Source of the DNA: an uncultured Prevotellaceae bacterium
Lineage (GTDB): Bacteria; Bacteroidota; Bacteroidia; Bacteroidales; Bacteroidaceae
Assembly (NCBI GenBank): GCA_902800435.1
Contig: CADCEQ010000049.1
Location: forward strand, 1 to 18,413
Reading direction: 5' to 3'
DNA length: 18,413 nt
Position numbers and translations under genes: made by a program. Position 1 is the stretch's first letter. Every line of letters begins with the position of its first letter. Under the pieces are notes generated by a model, which was given only the letters and a program-made list of their open reading frames with translations, made no database searches and was not told the origin of the DNA. Positions 6,648 through 14,583 of the stretch are shown in pieces.

Positions 6648-7468
6648 TCGTCGGCGTAGTCTTCAAGACTGTCGGCGGTGATTTCTTCGTCCTCACCACT
6701 GAGGTCCATCATCGTCGAGTAGTTGTCCTCCGTGATTTCGTCATCGTCAGGATCGTCAATCTCTACGTCGTCCTCGTCGGGCTTGTTGTAGTCGTCCTCA
6801 ATCTCGACATCCTCGTCCTCTTCGTCGCCCTCTTTAACAAGGTCTTCATCATCCATCGACGAGAACTTCATTCTCGGCTTCTCAGCCTCAGGCTTCTGTT
6901 TGGCAAAGATGGCCTCTACCCACGAGCCCTTCTCAACCTCGAGCACATCGTAGCCATCGGCAATCTTTTTCTCGTACATGCCGCCTTTCTTATGCAGACG
7001 GTCCTTGGGCAGCGTAGTGGTCGAGATGTCAAAGCCACTCTCAATAATGTCCTTGATGCTCTGCGACAGAGAGTCCCAGCCTCCGCCGAAGTTGCGGTCG
7101 AGCACCTCAACCAGCTTTGCAGCCGAAATGTGGCGGATGTTCTCGTAGGTGAGGTCGGTGACGCGAATGATGGGGCGCTTCTTCAGGGCCCACGTCACTC
7201 TGACACTCTCGTCCAGTTTTACCTGAGCCACCTTGTAGCCCTGTTTCTCATATTTGGCCTTGACGGCTTTCGAGTCGTCTTTGACTTCTTCAATCATAAA
7301 AGCACTGCGGATGATGTCCTGATAATGGCGCACGTTCTCGCGCACGTCAGCATCCTTCTCAGCACCTTCCCAAAGGCGGAAGACGTCGTTTTCCTGGATG
7401 TCCCACACACTGCTCTTCGTCAACGTCTTAAGCGTCAACATGTTATTGCCTTCTGAATGTTTAGCCAT
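6644..7468 (-). CDS. Unrecognised protein with a highly acidic C-terminal tail
   Basis: I do not recognise a family. The 274-residue product has no signal peptide or membrane segment. Residues ~10-200 look folded and mixed-charge (MLTLKTLTKSSVWDIQENDV, then RHYQDIIRSAFMIEEVKDDS, VTWALKKRPIIRV, RNFGGGWDSLSQSIKDIIES). From residue 206 to the end about 38 of 69 residues are Asp or Glu, with almost no bulky hydrophobics, so this part is surely disordered. Such tails occur in nucleic-acid mimics, chaperones for basic proteins and some polymerase-associated factors; none is demonstrated here. The start at 7468 suits a promoter that would begin the message about 20 nt upstream. M10 is an alternative start. 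The gene is monocistronic and converges on maf with a 4-nt stop overlap. Confidence 0.8.
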   Translation of the reverse strand: MAKHSEGNNMLTLKTLTKSSVWDIQENDVFRLWEGAEKDADVRENVRHYQDIIRSAFMIEEVKDDSKAVKAKYEKQGYKVAQVKLDESVRVTWALKKRPIIRVTDLTYENIRHISAAKLVEVLDRNFGGGWDSLSQSIKDIIESGFDISTTTLPKDRLHKKGGMYEKKIADGYDVLEVEKGSWVEAIFAKQKPEAEKPRMKFSSMDDEDLVKEGDEEDEDVEIEDDYNKPDEDDVEIDDPDDDEITEDNYSTMMDLSGEDEEITADSLEDYADD

Positions 7469-7493
7469 ATACTTGTAGATTTGATTTCGTCTG

Positions 7494-7524
7494 CAAAAAT
7501 AATCAGATATTTTGTGTTTTACAA
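7494..7524 (-). promoter_or_regulatory. Bacteroidetes promoter for the acidic-tail gene
   Basis: On the minus strand TTG (7524-7522), a 20-nt spacer and TATTTTTG (7501-7494) fit the TTTG/TAnnTTTG consensus. The predicted transcript start gives a short leader of about 20 nt before the ATG at 7468. The rest of the 7469-7678 gap holds only the terminator at 7614-7657. Confidence 0.65.
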
Positions 7525-7613
7525 GTTTTTTGGCTATTATTTTCAGTTTATAGGTAAAAAAGTCGCTGACCTGTTAATTCTCTTCGCTTTCAGATGGCTT
7601 TCGTAGAAGAATG

Positions 7614-7657
7614 AAAAAGAAACGCCGCTCATGCAAATAATACAGGAGCGACGCTTC
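7614..7657 (-). terminator. Intrinsic terminator of the FGGY kinase / arabinose locus
   Basis: Read on the minus strand, GAAGCGTCGCTC (7657-7646) pairs with GAGCGGCGTTTC (7630-7619) across a 15-nt loop, followed by five T (7618-7614). Two positions are G-U pairs in minus-strand RNA but A/C mismatches in plus-strand RNA, so the structure suits the leftward transcript. It lies 22 nt after the kinase stop. Confidence 0.85.
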
Positions 7658-7678
7658 TTTTGTTATGAAGAGGGAGAA

Positions 7679-9268
7679 CTACTTCTTGCTGTCAACAGCG
7701 CACTGCTCGATGGGCAGACAGCGCTTGTAGTTCTCAATGTAGCGCTCGAAACCGGCAACGTCTTCAGCAGTGGGAGCGATAGAGACACCCGTATTGCCTG
7801 CGAAGACAACCTCCTCGAGATAGTCGGCCAGATTCATGCCCTTATTATTAATAAGGTAGCCAGCCAACAGGGCGATTCCCCAGGCACCACCTTCGCCAGC
7901 AGTCTCCATTACGCTGATGGGGCTGTTTAGGGCGGCAGCAAGCATGCGCTGGCCTACACCTGCGGTCTTAAAGTAGCCACCGTGACCGGTAATGCGGTCG
8001 ACGCGAATCATCTCGTCCTTGAACAGAATGTCGTTACCAATCTTCAGTACGCCAATGGCTCCGTAAAGCTGCGCACGCATGAAGTTTGCGAGGTTGAACT
8101 TGTCGTTAGCTGAGCGAACGAACAACGGACGTCCCTCTTCGAGACCTGTAACAGGCTCACCGCTGACGTAGTTGTAGGCCATCAGGCCGCCGCAGTCGGT
8201 ATCGCCCTCAAGTGCTTTGTTGAAGAGCTTGCCGTAGAGCTCGTTCATGTCGACGGGCACGCCGAGCAGCTGCTGGTACTCCTTGAACAACCCTACCCAT
8301 GCATTGATGTCGCTGGTGCAGTTATTGCAGTGAACCATAGCCACAAGGCTTCCGTCGGGCGTGGTCACCATGTCAATCATCTCGTAGGGCTTCGAAAGGG
8401 GCTTCTCGAGCACAATCATCGAGAACGACGATGTACCGGCTGAAACGTTACCCGTGCGCTGCTTGACGGCATTGGTTGCTACCATACCCGTACCGGCGTC
8501 ACCCTCAGGAGGACATACGGGGATGCCTGCCTTCAGGTGGCCAGAGACGTCGAGCTTCTGAGCTCCCTCGGGAGTGAGGAAACCTGCATTCTCGCCAGCA
8601 TTCAGCGACTTAGGCAGAATGTCGAGCAACTTCCAGTTGAAGCCCTTCGGGGAAATCAGCTCATCGAACTTGCGTACCATTTCGGCATCATAGGTCTTTG
8701 TAGCGGGGTCAACAGGAATCATACCTGAAGCATCGCCCACACCAAGCACGAACTGTCCCGTTACCTGCCAATGGACATAGCCAGCCAGAGTGGTCAGATA
8801 CTTGATGTCGGCAACGTGCTCGTTATTGTCGAGAATACACTGATACAGGTGGCTGATGCTCCAGCGCAGAGGGATGTTGTAGTTGAACAGTTTGCTGAGC
8901 TCTGCTGCAGCCTTGCCGGTATTGGTATTGCGCCACGTGCGGAAAGGCACGAGAATCTGCTGCTGCTCGTTGAAGGCCATATAACCGTGCATCATGGCCG
9001 AGAAGCCGATGGCGGCCAGTGTCTCAATCTCACAGTCATACTGTTTCAGCACATCCTTACGCAGTTCGGCGTAGCAGTCCTGAAGTCCGTACCAGATAGC
9101 TTCGATACTATAGGTCCAGAGTCCGTCGACGAGCTGGTTCTCCCACTCGTGACTTCCCTGTGCAATAGGCTTGTTCTCCTCATCGATGAGGACGGCCTTG
9201 ATGCGAGTAGAGCCAAACTCAATACCGAGAATGGCTTTACCTGCTTCAATAGTTTTTTTAGCACTCAT
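7679..9268 (-). CDS. FGGY-family carbohydrate kinase, probable L-ribulokinase of the arabinose pathway (xylulokinase-like)
   Basis: A 529-residue cytoplasmic sugar kinase. The N-terminal ATPase phosphate-binding loop is GIEFGSTRIKAVLID (residues 15-29). GFSAMMHGYMAFN (88-100) contains the MHG seen in xylulokinases, WRNTNTG follows at 112-118, and the predicted catalytic base is D257 in PEGDAGTG. The C-terminal half carries the second nucleotide-binding lobe with ITGHGGYFKT and GEGGAWGIALLAGY. Sequence style alone suggests D-xylulose kinase. The locus contains AraA and AraD but no other ribulokinase and no XylA, so L-ribulose is the likelier substrate; Bacteroides arabinose loci are known to use such an FGGY kinase in place of classic AraB. 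It is the last gene of the locus, 20 nt after the small lipoprotein gene, and ends before a strong terminator. Confidence 0.85.
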   Translation of the reverse strand: MSAKKTIEAGKAILGIEFGSTRIKAVLIDEENKPIAQGSHEWENQLVDGLWTYSIEAIWYGLQDCYAELRKDVLKQYDCEIETLAAIGFSAMMHGYMAFNEQQQILVPFRTWRNTNTGKAAAELSKLFNYNIPLRWSISHLYQCILDNNEHVADIKYLTTLAGYVHWQVTGQFVLGVGDASGMIPVDPATKTYDAEMVRKFDELISPKGFNWKLLDILPKSLNAGENAGFLTPEGAQKLDVSGHLKAGIPVCPPEGDAGTGMVATNAVKQRTGNVSAGTSSFSMIVLEKPLSKPYEMIDMVTTPDGSLVAMVHCNNCTSDINAWVGLFKEYQQLLGVPVDMNELYGKLFNKALEGDTDCGGLMAYNYVSGEPVTGLEEGRPLFVRSANDKFNLANFMRAQLYGAIGVLKIGNDILFKDEMIRVDRITGHGGYFKTAGVGQRMLAAALNSPISVMETAGEGGAWGIALLAGYLINNKGMNLADYLEEVVFAGNTGVSIAPTAEDVAGFERYIENYKRCLPIEQCAVDSKK

Positions 9269-9288
9269 TATTATTTTGCTTTATTGTT

Positions 9289-9717
9289 TTACTTGTTCTC
9301 AAGGATCAGTTCAAAATCCCATTCTTCGCCAAAACTAAATGCATGGCCACCACTTTTTTCTGTTTGCCAATTCTTTTCTCCAAACCAATCCTCTTTTGAA
9401 AGAATCTGGTTACCTATGGAAATTGATACAATATTCTCCCATAAAGGTGTATGACTTGGCACTTTGGTATCCCTTATGAGGTACTCAACTACCAGATGTT
9501 CTTGCCTATGAAGTATGGCATAAGGTCCTTCTGTTGTAGAAACAGCAATAACAGTATCACCAGTGTGTTTCATATAATGAATGCCTTCTTTAAATTCAAT
9601 TGTAACAATACTGTCTGATGCATTTCTAACTTTATAGATAGCTCCAGAACTAGGATCGCATGATTGCAAGCAAAGCACAACTACTACTAAAAAGAAAGAA
9701 AAGAGGGACTTCTTCAT
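9289..9717 (-). CDS. Small predicted lipoprotein of unknown function, inside the arabinose locus
   Basis: A 142-residue product with a clean lipoprotein signal: basic MKKS, a hydrophobic run FSFFLVVVVLCL and lipobox LQSC with acceptor Cys20, followed by Asp. The mature part looks like a small beta-rich domain (YKVRNASDSIVTIEFKEG, LVVEYLIRDTKVPSH, IVSISIGNQIL, EEWDFELIL), but I recognise no family. The coding region is visibly richer in A and T than araA or the kinase on either side. It sits between a hairpin (9761-9797) and the kinase gene, 20 nt upstream of the latter. No TAnnTTTG box is seen before it, so it is probably read through from the operon. Its AT-rich composition and position suggest a later insertion. 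A role in arabinose use cannot be claimed. Confidence 0.75.
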   Translation of the reverse strand: MKKSLFSFFLVVVVLCLQSCDPSSGAIYKVRNASDSIVTIEFKEGIHYMKHTGDTVIAVSTTEGPYAILHRQEHLVVEYLIRDTKVPSHTPLWENIVSISIGNQILSKEDWFGEKNWQTEKSGGHAFSFGEEWDFELILENK

Positions 9718-9760
9718 TTCAATGGGATTTGTAACTGCTACTTGGTGTTATTTTGGAAAT

Positions 9761-9797
9761 ACAGAGCCACAGAGTGATTACAACTCTGTAGCTCTGT
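9761..9797 (-). terminator. 15-bp hairpin downstream of araA (terminator or mRNA-processing/stabilising stem)
   Basis: Arms 9761-9775 and 9783-9797 form a 15-bp stem with a 7-nt loop. In leftward RNA one pair is U-G; in rightward RNA it is a C/A mismatch, so it best fits the arabinose transcript. After the stem the leftward strand reads ATTTCC, a poor U-tract, so termination may be partial and expression of the lipoprotein and kinase genes may rely on read-through. The right side has five T on the plus strand, but no plus-strand gene ends here. Confidence 0.6.
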
Positions 9798-9811
9798 TTT
9801 TGAATAGAGTA

Positions 9812-11350
9812 TTAACACAGTGCCTTGTTCAGCATGTAGTAAACCTCGTTGTTGCGGAGTGTCTGCTTGAAGTCGGCGATGTTGGTCTGCTTGTTGATCT
9901 TGACATACTCGATGCCCAGCATCTCGGCGAAGTCCTCCCAGTACTCCTCATTGATGTCGTAGGAGAAGGCTGAGTGGTGAGTACCACCGGCGAGAATCCA
10001 AGCAGCAGCGCCAATCTCGAACGTGGGCTGGGGAATCCAGAGAGCAGAGGCAACGGGGAGCTTGGGCATGGGCTTCGGCTCGATGCACTCAACCTCCTGC
10101 GAGATGAGGCGGAAGCGGTTGCCCAGGTCGACGACTGTAGCCTTGATGCCAGCGCCGGTCTTCGAGGTGAACACCAGGCGGGCGGTCTGCTGCTTGCGGA
10201 TGCCGATGCCGAGGAAGTGGACCTCGAGCTTGGGCTTGTCGGTAGCGATGAGCGGGCAGATTTCGAGCATGTGGCTCTGCAGGCAAGACGAGCGGTCGCC
10301 GGCGAAGTTCAGCGTGTAGTCCTCGAGGAACGAGCAACCAGTGGGCATGCCCTGTTGGATGACCCACAGTGTGCGATAGAGGCAGGCCGTCTTCCAGTCG
10401 CCCTCGGCACCGAAGCCGTAGCCCTCCTGCATCAGGCGCTGCGAAGCCAGACCGGGAATCTGGTCGAAGCCGCAGAAGTTGGGATCGTCGATGTCGGCAT
10501 CGCCCAGGTCGTCGAAGTTGGTGGTGAAGGCGGTAGCGCCCTCGTCCTTCAGCACGCGGCGCAGGGCAATCTCGGCCTTGGCGGCGTTCTTCACCTTCTC
10601 CCAATAGACAGCTTCACCGCTTTCGTCTATCTTGATGGTGTAGAGCTTCTTATACTCCTCAACCAGCTCGTCGGCCTCAGCGTCGGTCACCTTCTTGAAG
10701 TAATCCATCAGCGAGCTGACGGGGTAGTAGTCAACATGGTAGCCGAGACGCTGCTCGAACTCCACACGGTCGCCGTCGGTGACGGCTACGTTGTTCATGT
10801 TCATACCGAACATCAGGCAACGCACGTTGTGGGCATCGGCCACACCGGCAGCCACGCGAGCCCAGACGGCTATCTGCTTCTGAGCCTTCTCGTCCTTCCA
10901 GTAGCCGCAGACCACCTTGCGGGCCACACGCATACGGGTGCAGATGTGTCCGAACTCGATGTCGCCGTGAGCACTCTGGTTCAGGTTCATGAAGTCCATG
11001 TCGATATCAGCCCAGGGAATTTCGGCGTTGTACTGGGTGTGGAAGTGGAGTAGGGGCTTCTGCAGCTGCTGCAGGCCCTTGATCCACATCTTGGCCGGCG
11101 AGAAGGTGTGCATCCAGGTGATGATACCCACGCACTTCTCGTCGTTGTTGGCAGCCAGCATCACCTGCTCTACTTCCTTCGAGCTGTTGGCCGTGCCCTT
11201 ATATACAATCTTCACGGGGATGTTGCCCGAGGCGTTCAGGCCCTCGACCATCTCCTTTGAGTGTCCGTCAACGGCCACCACTGCGTCACCACCATAGAGC
11301 AACTGTGCGCCAGTTACCCACCAAATTTCGTAATTCTCGAATGCTTTCAT
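9812..11350 (-). CDS. araA: L-arabinose isomerase
   Basis: Interconverts L-arabinose and L-ribulose in the cytoplasm using a Mn2+-type metal centre. The 512-residue length is normal (about 500). Family blocks are WWVTGAQLLYG (10-20), TWMHTFSPAKMWI (78-90), FHTQYN (103-108), MNLNQSAHGDIEFG (121-134), GYGFGAEGDWKTA and GGTHHSAF. The predicted metal ligands are E316, E343, H360 and one of the adjacent His pair 458/459. Their spacing (27, 17, about 99) matches the E. coli ligands E306, E333, H350 and H450. It follows araD with a 27-nt gap in the operon and is followed by the hairpin at 9761-9797. A long open frame on the opposite strand here is a codon-bias artefact. Confidence 0.97.
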   Translation of the reverse strand: MKAFENYEIWWVTGAQLLYGGDAVVAVDGHSKEMVEGLNASGNIPVKIVYKGTANSSKEVEQVMLAANNDEKCVGIITWMHTFSPAKMWIKGLQQLQKPLLHFHTQYNAEIPWADIDMDFMNLNQSAHGDIEFGHICTRMRVARKVVCGYWKDEKAQKQIAVWARVAAGVADAHNVRCLMFGMNMNNVAVTDGDRVEFEQRLGYHVDYYPVSSLMDYFKKVTDAEADELVEEYKKLYTIKIDESGEAVYWEKVKNAAKAEIALRRVLKDEGATAFTTNFDDLGDADIDDPNFCGFDQIPGLASQRLMQEGYGFGAEGDWKTACLYRTLWVIQQGMPTGCSFLEDYTLNFAGDRSSCLQSHMLEICPLIATDKPKLEVHFLGIGIRKQQTARLVFTSKTGAGIKATVVDLGNRFRLISQEVECIEPKPMPKLPVASALWIPQPTFEIGAAAWILAGGTHHSAFSYDINEEYWEDFAEMLGIEYVKINKQTNIADFKQTLRNNEVYYMLNKALC

Positions 11351-11377
11351 TGTTTGTAATTGTTTTTAAGTTATTGA

Positions 11378-12088
11378 TTAATGTTTCTGTCCTTTTTGTC
11401 CGTAGTAGGCGTTGGGTCCGTGCTTGCGCATGTAGTGCTTCTCGACCAGCAGGGGATTCATTGTCGTGTTCGGGTTGACCGAGAACGAGACGAAGGCCAT
11501 CTTGGCACACTGCTCCATCACCTTGGCGTTGTAGACGGCGTTATCGGGACTGGTGCCCCATGAGAACGGACCGTGATTCTTCACCAGGACGGCGGGCGTA
11601 TGGTCGGGATTGATCTTGCGGATGTTCAGAATTTCGTCGACGATGACGTTGCCCGTCTCCAACTCATACTGTCCCTTCACCTCAGCCTCAGTCATATCGC
11701 GCGTGCAGGGGATGTCCTGATAGAAGTAGTCGGCGTGAGTGGTGCCGATGTTGGGAATGTCGCGACCAGCCTGGGCGAAGGCGGTGGCGTAGGTGGAATG
11801 GGTGTGAACCACGCCCTGAATGTTGGGGAATGCCTTATATAAGACAAGGTGTGTGGGCGTGTCGCTCGACGGGTTGAGGTTGCCCTCGACAACTTTGCCC
11901 GTCTCGAGGTCGACGACCACCATGTCCTCAGCTTTCATCACGTCGTAGTCAACGCCGGAGGGCTTGATGACTACCAGACCTTTTTCGCGGTCGATGCCCG
12001 AGACGTTGCCCCAGGTGAAGATGACCAGCCCCTGCTTGACCAAGTCGAGGTTGGCCTTAAATACTTTCTGTTTGAGTTCTTCTAACAT
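11378..12088 (-). CDS. araD: L-ribulose-5-phosphate 4-epimerase
   Basis: Converts L-ribulose 5-phosphate to D-xylulose 5-phosphate, feeding the pentose phosphate pathway; a class II aldolase-fold zinc enzyme. At 236 residues it aligns almost gap-free with E. coli AraD positions: phosphate-binding GNVSG (27-31) and KPSG (42-45), SSD with D76, zinc ligands H95 and H97 in HTHS and H172 in KNHG, the catalytic Asp D120 in THAD, and Y228/Y229 near the C-terminus (the catalytic Tyr is 229 in E. coli). These residues favour the epimerase over fuculose-phosphate aldolases of the same fold. It starts only 5 nt after the araR stop. Confidence 0.96.
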   Translation of the reverse strand: MLEELKQKVFKANLDLVKQGLVIFTWGNVSGIDREKGLVVIKPSGVDYDVMKAEDMVVVDLETGKVVEGNLNPSSDTPTHLVLYKAFPNIQGVVHTHSTYATAFAQAGRDIPNIGTTHADYFYQDIPCTRDMTEAEVKGQYELETGNVIVDEILNIRKINPDHTPAVLVKNHGPFSWGTSPDNAVYNAKVMEQCAKMAFVSFSVNPNTTMNPLLVEKHYMRKHGPNAYYGQKGQKH

Positions 12089-12093
12089 AATGT

Positions 12094-12768
12094 TTATAGT
12101 TTAAAGTTGGGGTCTTCGTGGTATGCCCGCTTGTTGAAGCGGTAGAGATAGGCACCACGCTTCGACCCTGTTTTGTCAATGAGTTCAGTCTTCTCGATAT
12201 AGTCCATTTCCTTGATGCGCTTGCGGAAGTTGCGCTTGTCGAGCTCTGCGCCGTTTACGGCCTCGTAGAGTTTCTGCAGCTGCGTCAGCGTGAACAGGTC
12301 GGGCAGCAGCCGGAATCCGACAGGCTCCGTGCGCAGTTTCTGGCGCATCAGTTTTCGTGCCTTGCGAATCATCTCGTTGTGGTCGGAGTAGAGTTTCGGC
12401 AGTTCCTCAACGTTCATCCACTCGACCCCATGATCCAACCGCAGCCGCTCGTCGTAGTCCTTCACATTGATTAAAGCATAGTAGGCGATGGATATGACGC
12501 GCTCGCCCGGGTCGCGGTCAATGCGCCCGAAGGCTCCCACCTGTCGCATATACAGGTTGTTGAGTCCCGTCAGTTCCGAAACCGTGCGCGTGGCGGCGTC
12601 GTCGATGCTCTCGTCGGCGGCGACGAAGCCTCCGTAGAGGCTCCATTCACCGCGTCCGGGATCCATCTGTCTGCGGCCGATGAGCACCTTCAGCTTGCCT
12701 TCGTCGAAGCCGAAGATAATGCAGTCCACCGAGACCCAGACTTTCGAGTGTTGGCTGTAGTAGGTCAT
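12094..12768 (-). CDS. araR: AraR, Nudix-family transcriptional repressor of arabinose utilisation
   Basis: A 224-residue regulator with an N-terminal Nudix fold serving as the sugar-sensing domain and a C-terminal winged helix-turn-helix. The Nudix box spans residues 47-69: G47, E53 and R61 are kept, but the catalytic REUxEE core reads RTVSEL, so two of its three glutamates are Thr62 and Leu66 and hydrolase activity is unlikely. The DNA-binding part is about 147-224, with [15 protein letters not shown], a recognition-helix candidate [15 protein letters not shown], and a wing region with [11 protein letters not shown]. This is the domain plan of the characterised AraR of Bacteroides thetaiotaomicron, which releases DNA when it binds L-arabinose. 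It lies in the operon it should control, 9 nt after the SSS transporter gene, so autoregulation is expected through the palindrome at 17305-17316. Confidence 0.93.
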   Translation of the reverse strand: MTYYSQHSKVWVSVDCIIFGFDEGKLKVLIGRRQMDPGRGEWSLYGGFVAADESIDDAATRTVSELTGLNNLYMRQVGAFGRIDRDPGERVISIAYYALINVKDYDERLRLDHGVEWMNVEELPKLYSDHNEMIRKARKLMRQKLRTEPVGFRLLPDLFTLTQLQKLYEAVNGAELDKRNFRKRIKEMDYIEKTELIDKTGSKRGAYLYRFNKRAYHEDPNFKL

Positions 12769-12777
12769 TTCCTGCTC

Positions 12778-14547
12778 TTAGAAGAAGTACCAGTAGAAGC
12801 AGCCACAGAGGAAGAGAACACCGAGGGTACCCACAATGTCCCATACATCCCAGCTTTGGGCAATCTGCTTGCGATAGTCTGCTGTAAAGGTGATGGCATC
12901 CTTCTGTTCGGCTGTGGGTGCGGGAGTAAAGAACGACACACACACCATCAGCAGCACAATGAATACCAGCAGCCAGCACTCGAAGACGAGCCAGTTGGTC
13001 TGCCAGAACCATGTGGTGGCATTCCAGAAGGCACCGTCCATCTGAGCAGAACCTGTATCCGTGATAACGTTAGTCACCAGTCGCAGCATACCGATGATGA
13101 AACCACCAATGAGGCCCCATTCACCAGCCTTCGGCGTAATCTTCTTAGAGAGAATACCCAGCGTGAAGACAGCCACCATCGACGGAGCCAGCAGCGACTG
13201 AATGCCCTGCAGATAGCTGTAGAGGTTGCCCATACCCATCATGACGGGAAGCCAGAGCAGACCGAGAACAACGACCACGACGGTTGCGATACGGCCGACG
13301 AGCACGTAGTGGGCCTCGCTCAGGCCCTTCTTCATGGGCTTGTAGAAGTCCTCGGTGAACAGCGTGGCGCACGAGTTGAAGAATGCAGCAAGCGACGTGA
13401 CAAGGGCGCAGATGAAGCCGATGGTCACGAAGCCCTTGATACCTGCAGGCAGAATGCTTTTCACCATCATGGCAAAGGCACCGTCGGTGTCGTGCTGGTT
13501 GGCAATATCCATCTGGATACCGAAGTCGCCAAAACCACCGTTGGCCAGAGCCATAGCCACCATACCGGGGATAAGGAACATAAATACAGGAAGGAGTTTG
13601 AAGTAGCCTGCAGCGATGGTGCCGCGACGGGCGCGCTTCATCACCTCCACGTTGCTCTCACCCTTCTGCTGACCAAGCACACGCTGAACAATGTGCTGGT
13701 CGGTACACCAGTACCAGAAACCGATGATAGAGGCACCAATGAACACCACAAACCCGGGATACTCATGGTAGAGGGGGTCGGGAGTGCCCGAGGCGTTGAT
13801 GTCGGCCCAGTGGAACATGTGAGTCGTTCCGTAGCCGTCGTGCAGCGTGCTACAGAAGGCCATCATGTTTTCCCAGCCCTGAACGATACTGCCGCCACCC
13901 AGTGTGTACAGACCGAGGAAGAGCACTAAGAATGCTCCTATAATAAGAATAGGTGTCTGGATGGCCGACATGGTCATCACGCCCTTCATACCGCCGAAGA
14001 CGGTAAAGATGGCTGTGATGGCGATGAGGCCGAGGGCACCCCACCAGAAGGGCAGGCCGATGAGATACTCAAAGAAGATACCACCCGTAAAGGCTGTTAC
14101 CGAGACCTTTGTCAGGATGTAGGCTACGAGCGTGATGATAGAGAGCCATGAGCCTGTGCGCTGGGTGTAGCGGAACTTCAGGAAGTCGGGCATGGTGATA
14201 ATCTTGCCCATCTTGTTGTTGAGCAGCTGATAGAAGGGTACGAACAGCCAGCCGAGAATCAGGATCATCCAGCCCTGCATTTCCCAGTGGGCCATACCCA
14301 CACCGTCCTTGGCACCAGTACCGGCGAGACCTACGAGGTGCTCTGAGCCGATGTTGGCAGCAAAGATGGCCATACCGATTACATACCAGGGCTCGCCCTT
14401 GCCGAACAGATAGTCCTGCGAGTCGGCACCCTTCATTTTCTCCTTGTCTTTCTTGATGGCGCGATACACCGCCCATACGATGGCCAACACACCAACGGCA
14501 AGCACCGTCCAGTCGAGCCAAATGAATTCACGTGAACTCCAATTCAT
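12778..14547 (-). CDS. Sodium/solute symporter (SSS/SGLT family), probable Na+/L-arabinose importer
   Basis: A 589-residue inner-membrane protein with about 14 hydrophobic helices, normal for SGLT-like members. The diagnostic segment is at residues 44-80, QDYLFGKGEPWYVIGMAIFA followed by ANIGSEHLVGLAGTGAKDG. Further family features are MPDFLKFRY, VFGGMKGVMTMSAIQT, WYWCTDQHIVQRVLGQQ and a last helix ending WYWYFF-like aromatics at the C-terminus. Na+-driven sugar uptake is the family role; arabinose is inferred from its place between the MFS transporter and araR. It is 36 nt downstream of the MFS gene, where I see no separate promoter or operator. Long antisense open frames across it are artefacts. 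Confidence 0.92.
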   Translation of the reverse strand: MNWSSREFIWLDWTVLAVGVLAIVWAVYRAIKKDKEKMKGADSQDYLFGKGEPWYVIGMAIFAANIGSEHLVGLAGTGAKDGVGMAHWEMQGWMILILGWLFVPFYQLLNNKMGKIITMPDFLKFRYTQRTGSWLSIITLVAYILTKVSVTAFTGGIFFEYLIGLPFWWGALGLIAITAIFTVFGGMKGVMTMSAIQTPILIIGAFLVLFLGLYTLGGGSIVQGWENMMAFCSTLHDGYGTTHMFHWADINASGTPDPLYHEYPGFVVFIGASIIGFWYWCTDQHIVQRVLGQQKGESNVEVMKRARRGTIAAGYFKLLPVFMFLIPGMVAMALANGGFGDFGIQMDIANQHDTDGAFAMMVKSILPAGIKGFVTIGFICALVTSLAAFFNSCATLFTEDFYKPMKKGLSEAHYVLVGRIATVVVVVLGLLWLPVMMGMGNLYSYLQGIQSLLAPSMVAVFTLGILSKKITPKAGEWGLIGGFIIGMLRLVTNVITDTGSAQMDGAFWNATTWFWQTNWLVFECWLLVFIVLLMVCVSFFTPAPTAEQKDAITFTADYRKQIAQSWDVWDIVGTLGVLFLCGCFYWYFF

Positions 14548-14583
14548 GATGATTTGTAATTAAAATATTTTTGATTTGTTACA

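Noticed and set aside
9974..11053. 359-codon open frame on the plus strand opposite araA
   Set aside because: araA on the minus strand has full-length homology and all metal ligands. The opposite frame is low-complexity Val/Leu/Glu/His-rich text produced by third-position GC bias and shows no family pattern.
12748..13929. 393-codon plus-strand open frame opposite the SSS transporter
   Set aside because: His-, Glu- and Thr-rich sequence with no domain signs; it is the antisense shadow of a clear transporter gene.
14548..14583. Possible internal promoter or operator between the MFS and SSS genes
   Set aside because: The 36-nt gap is AT-rich, but has no TAnnTTTG box and no palindrome like the one upstream of galM.
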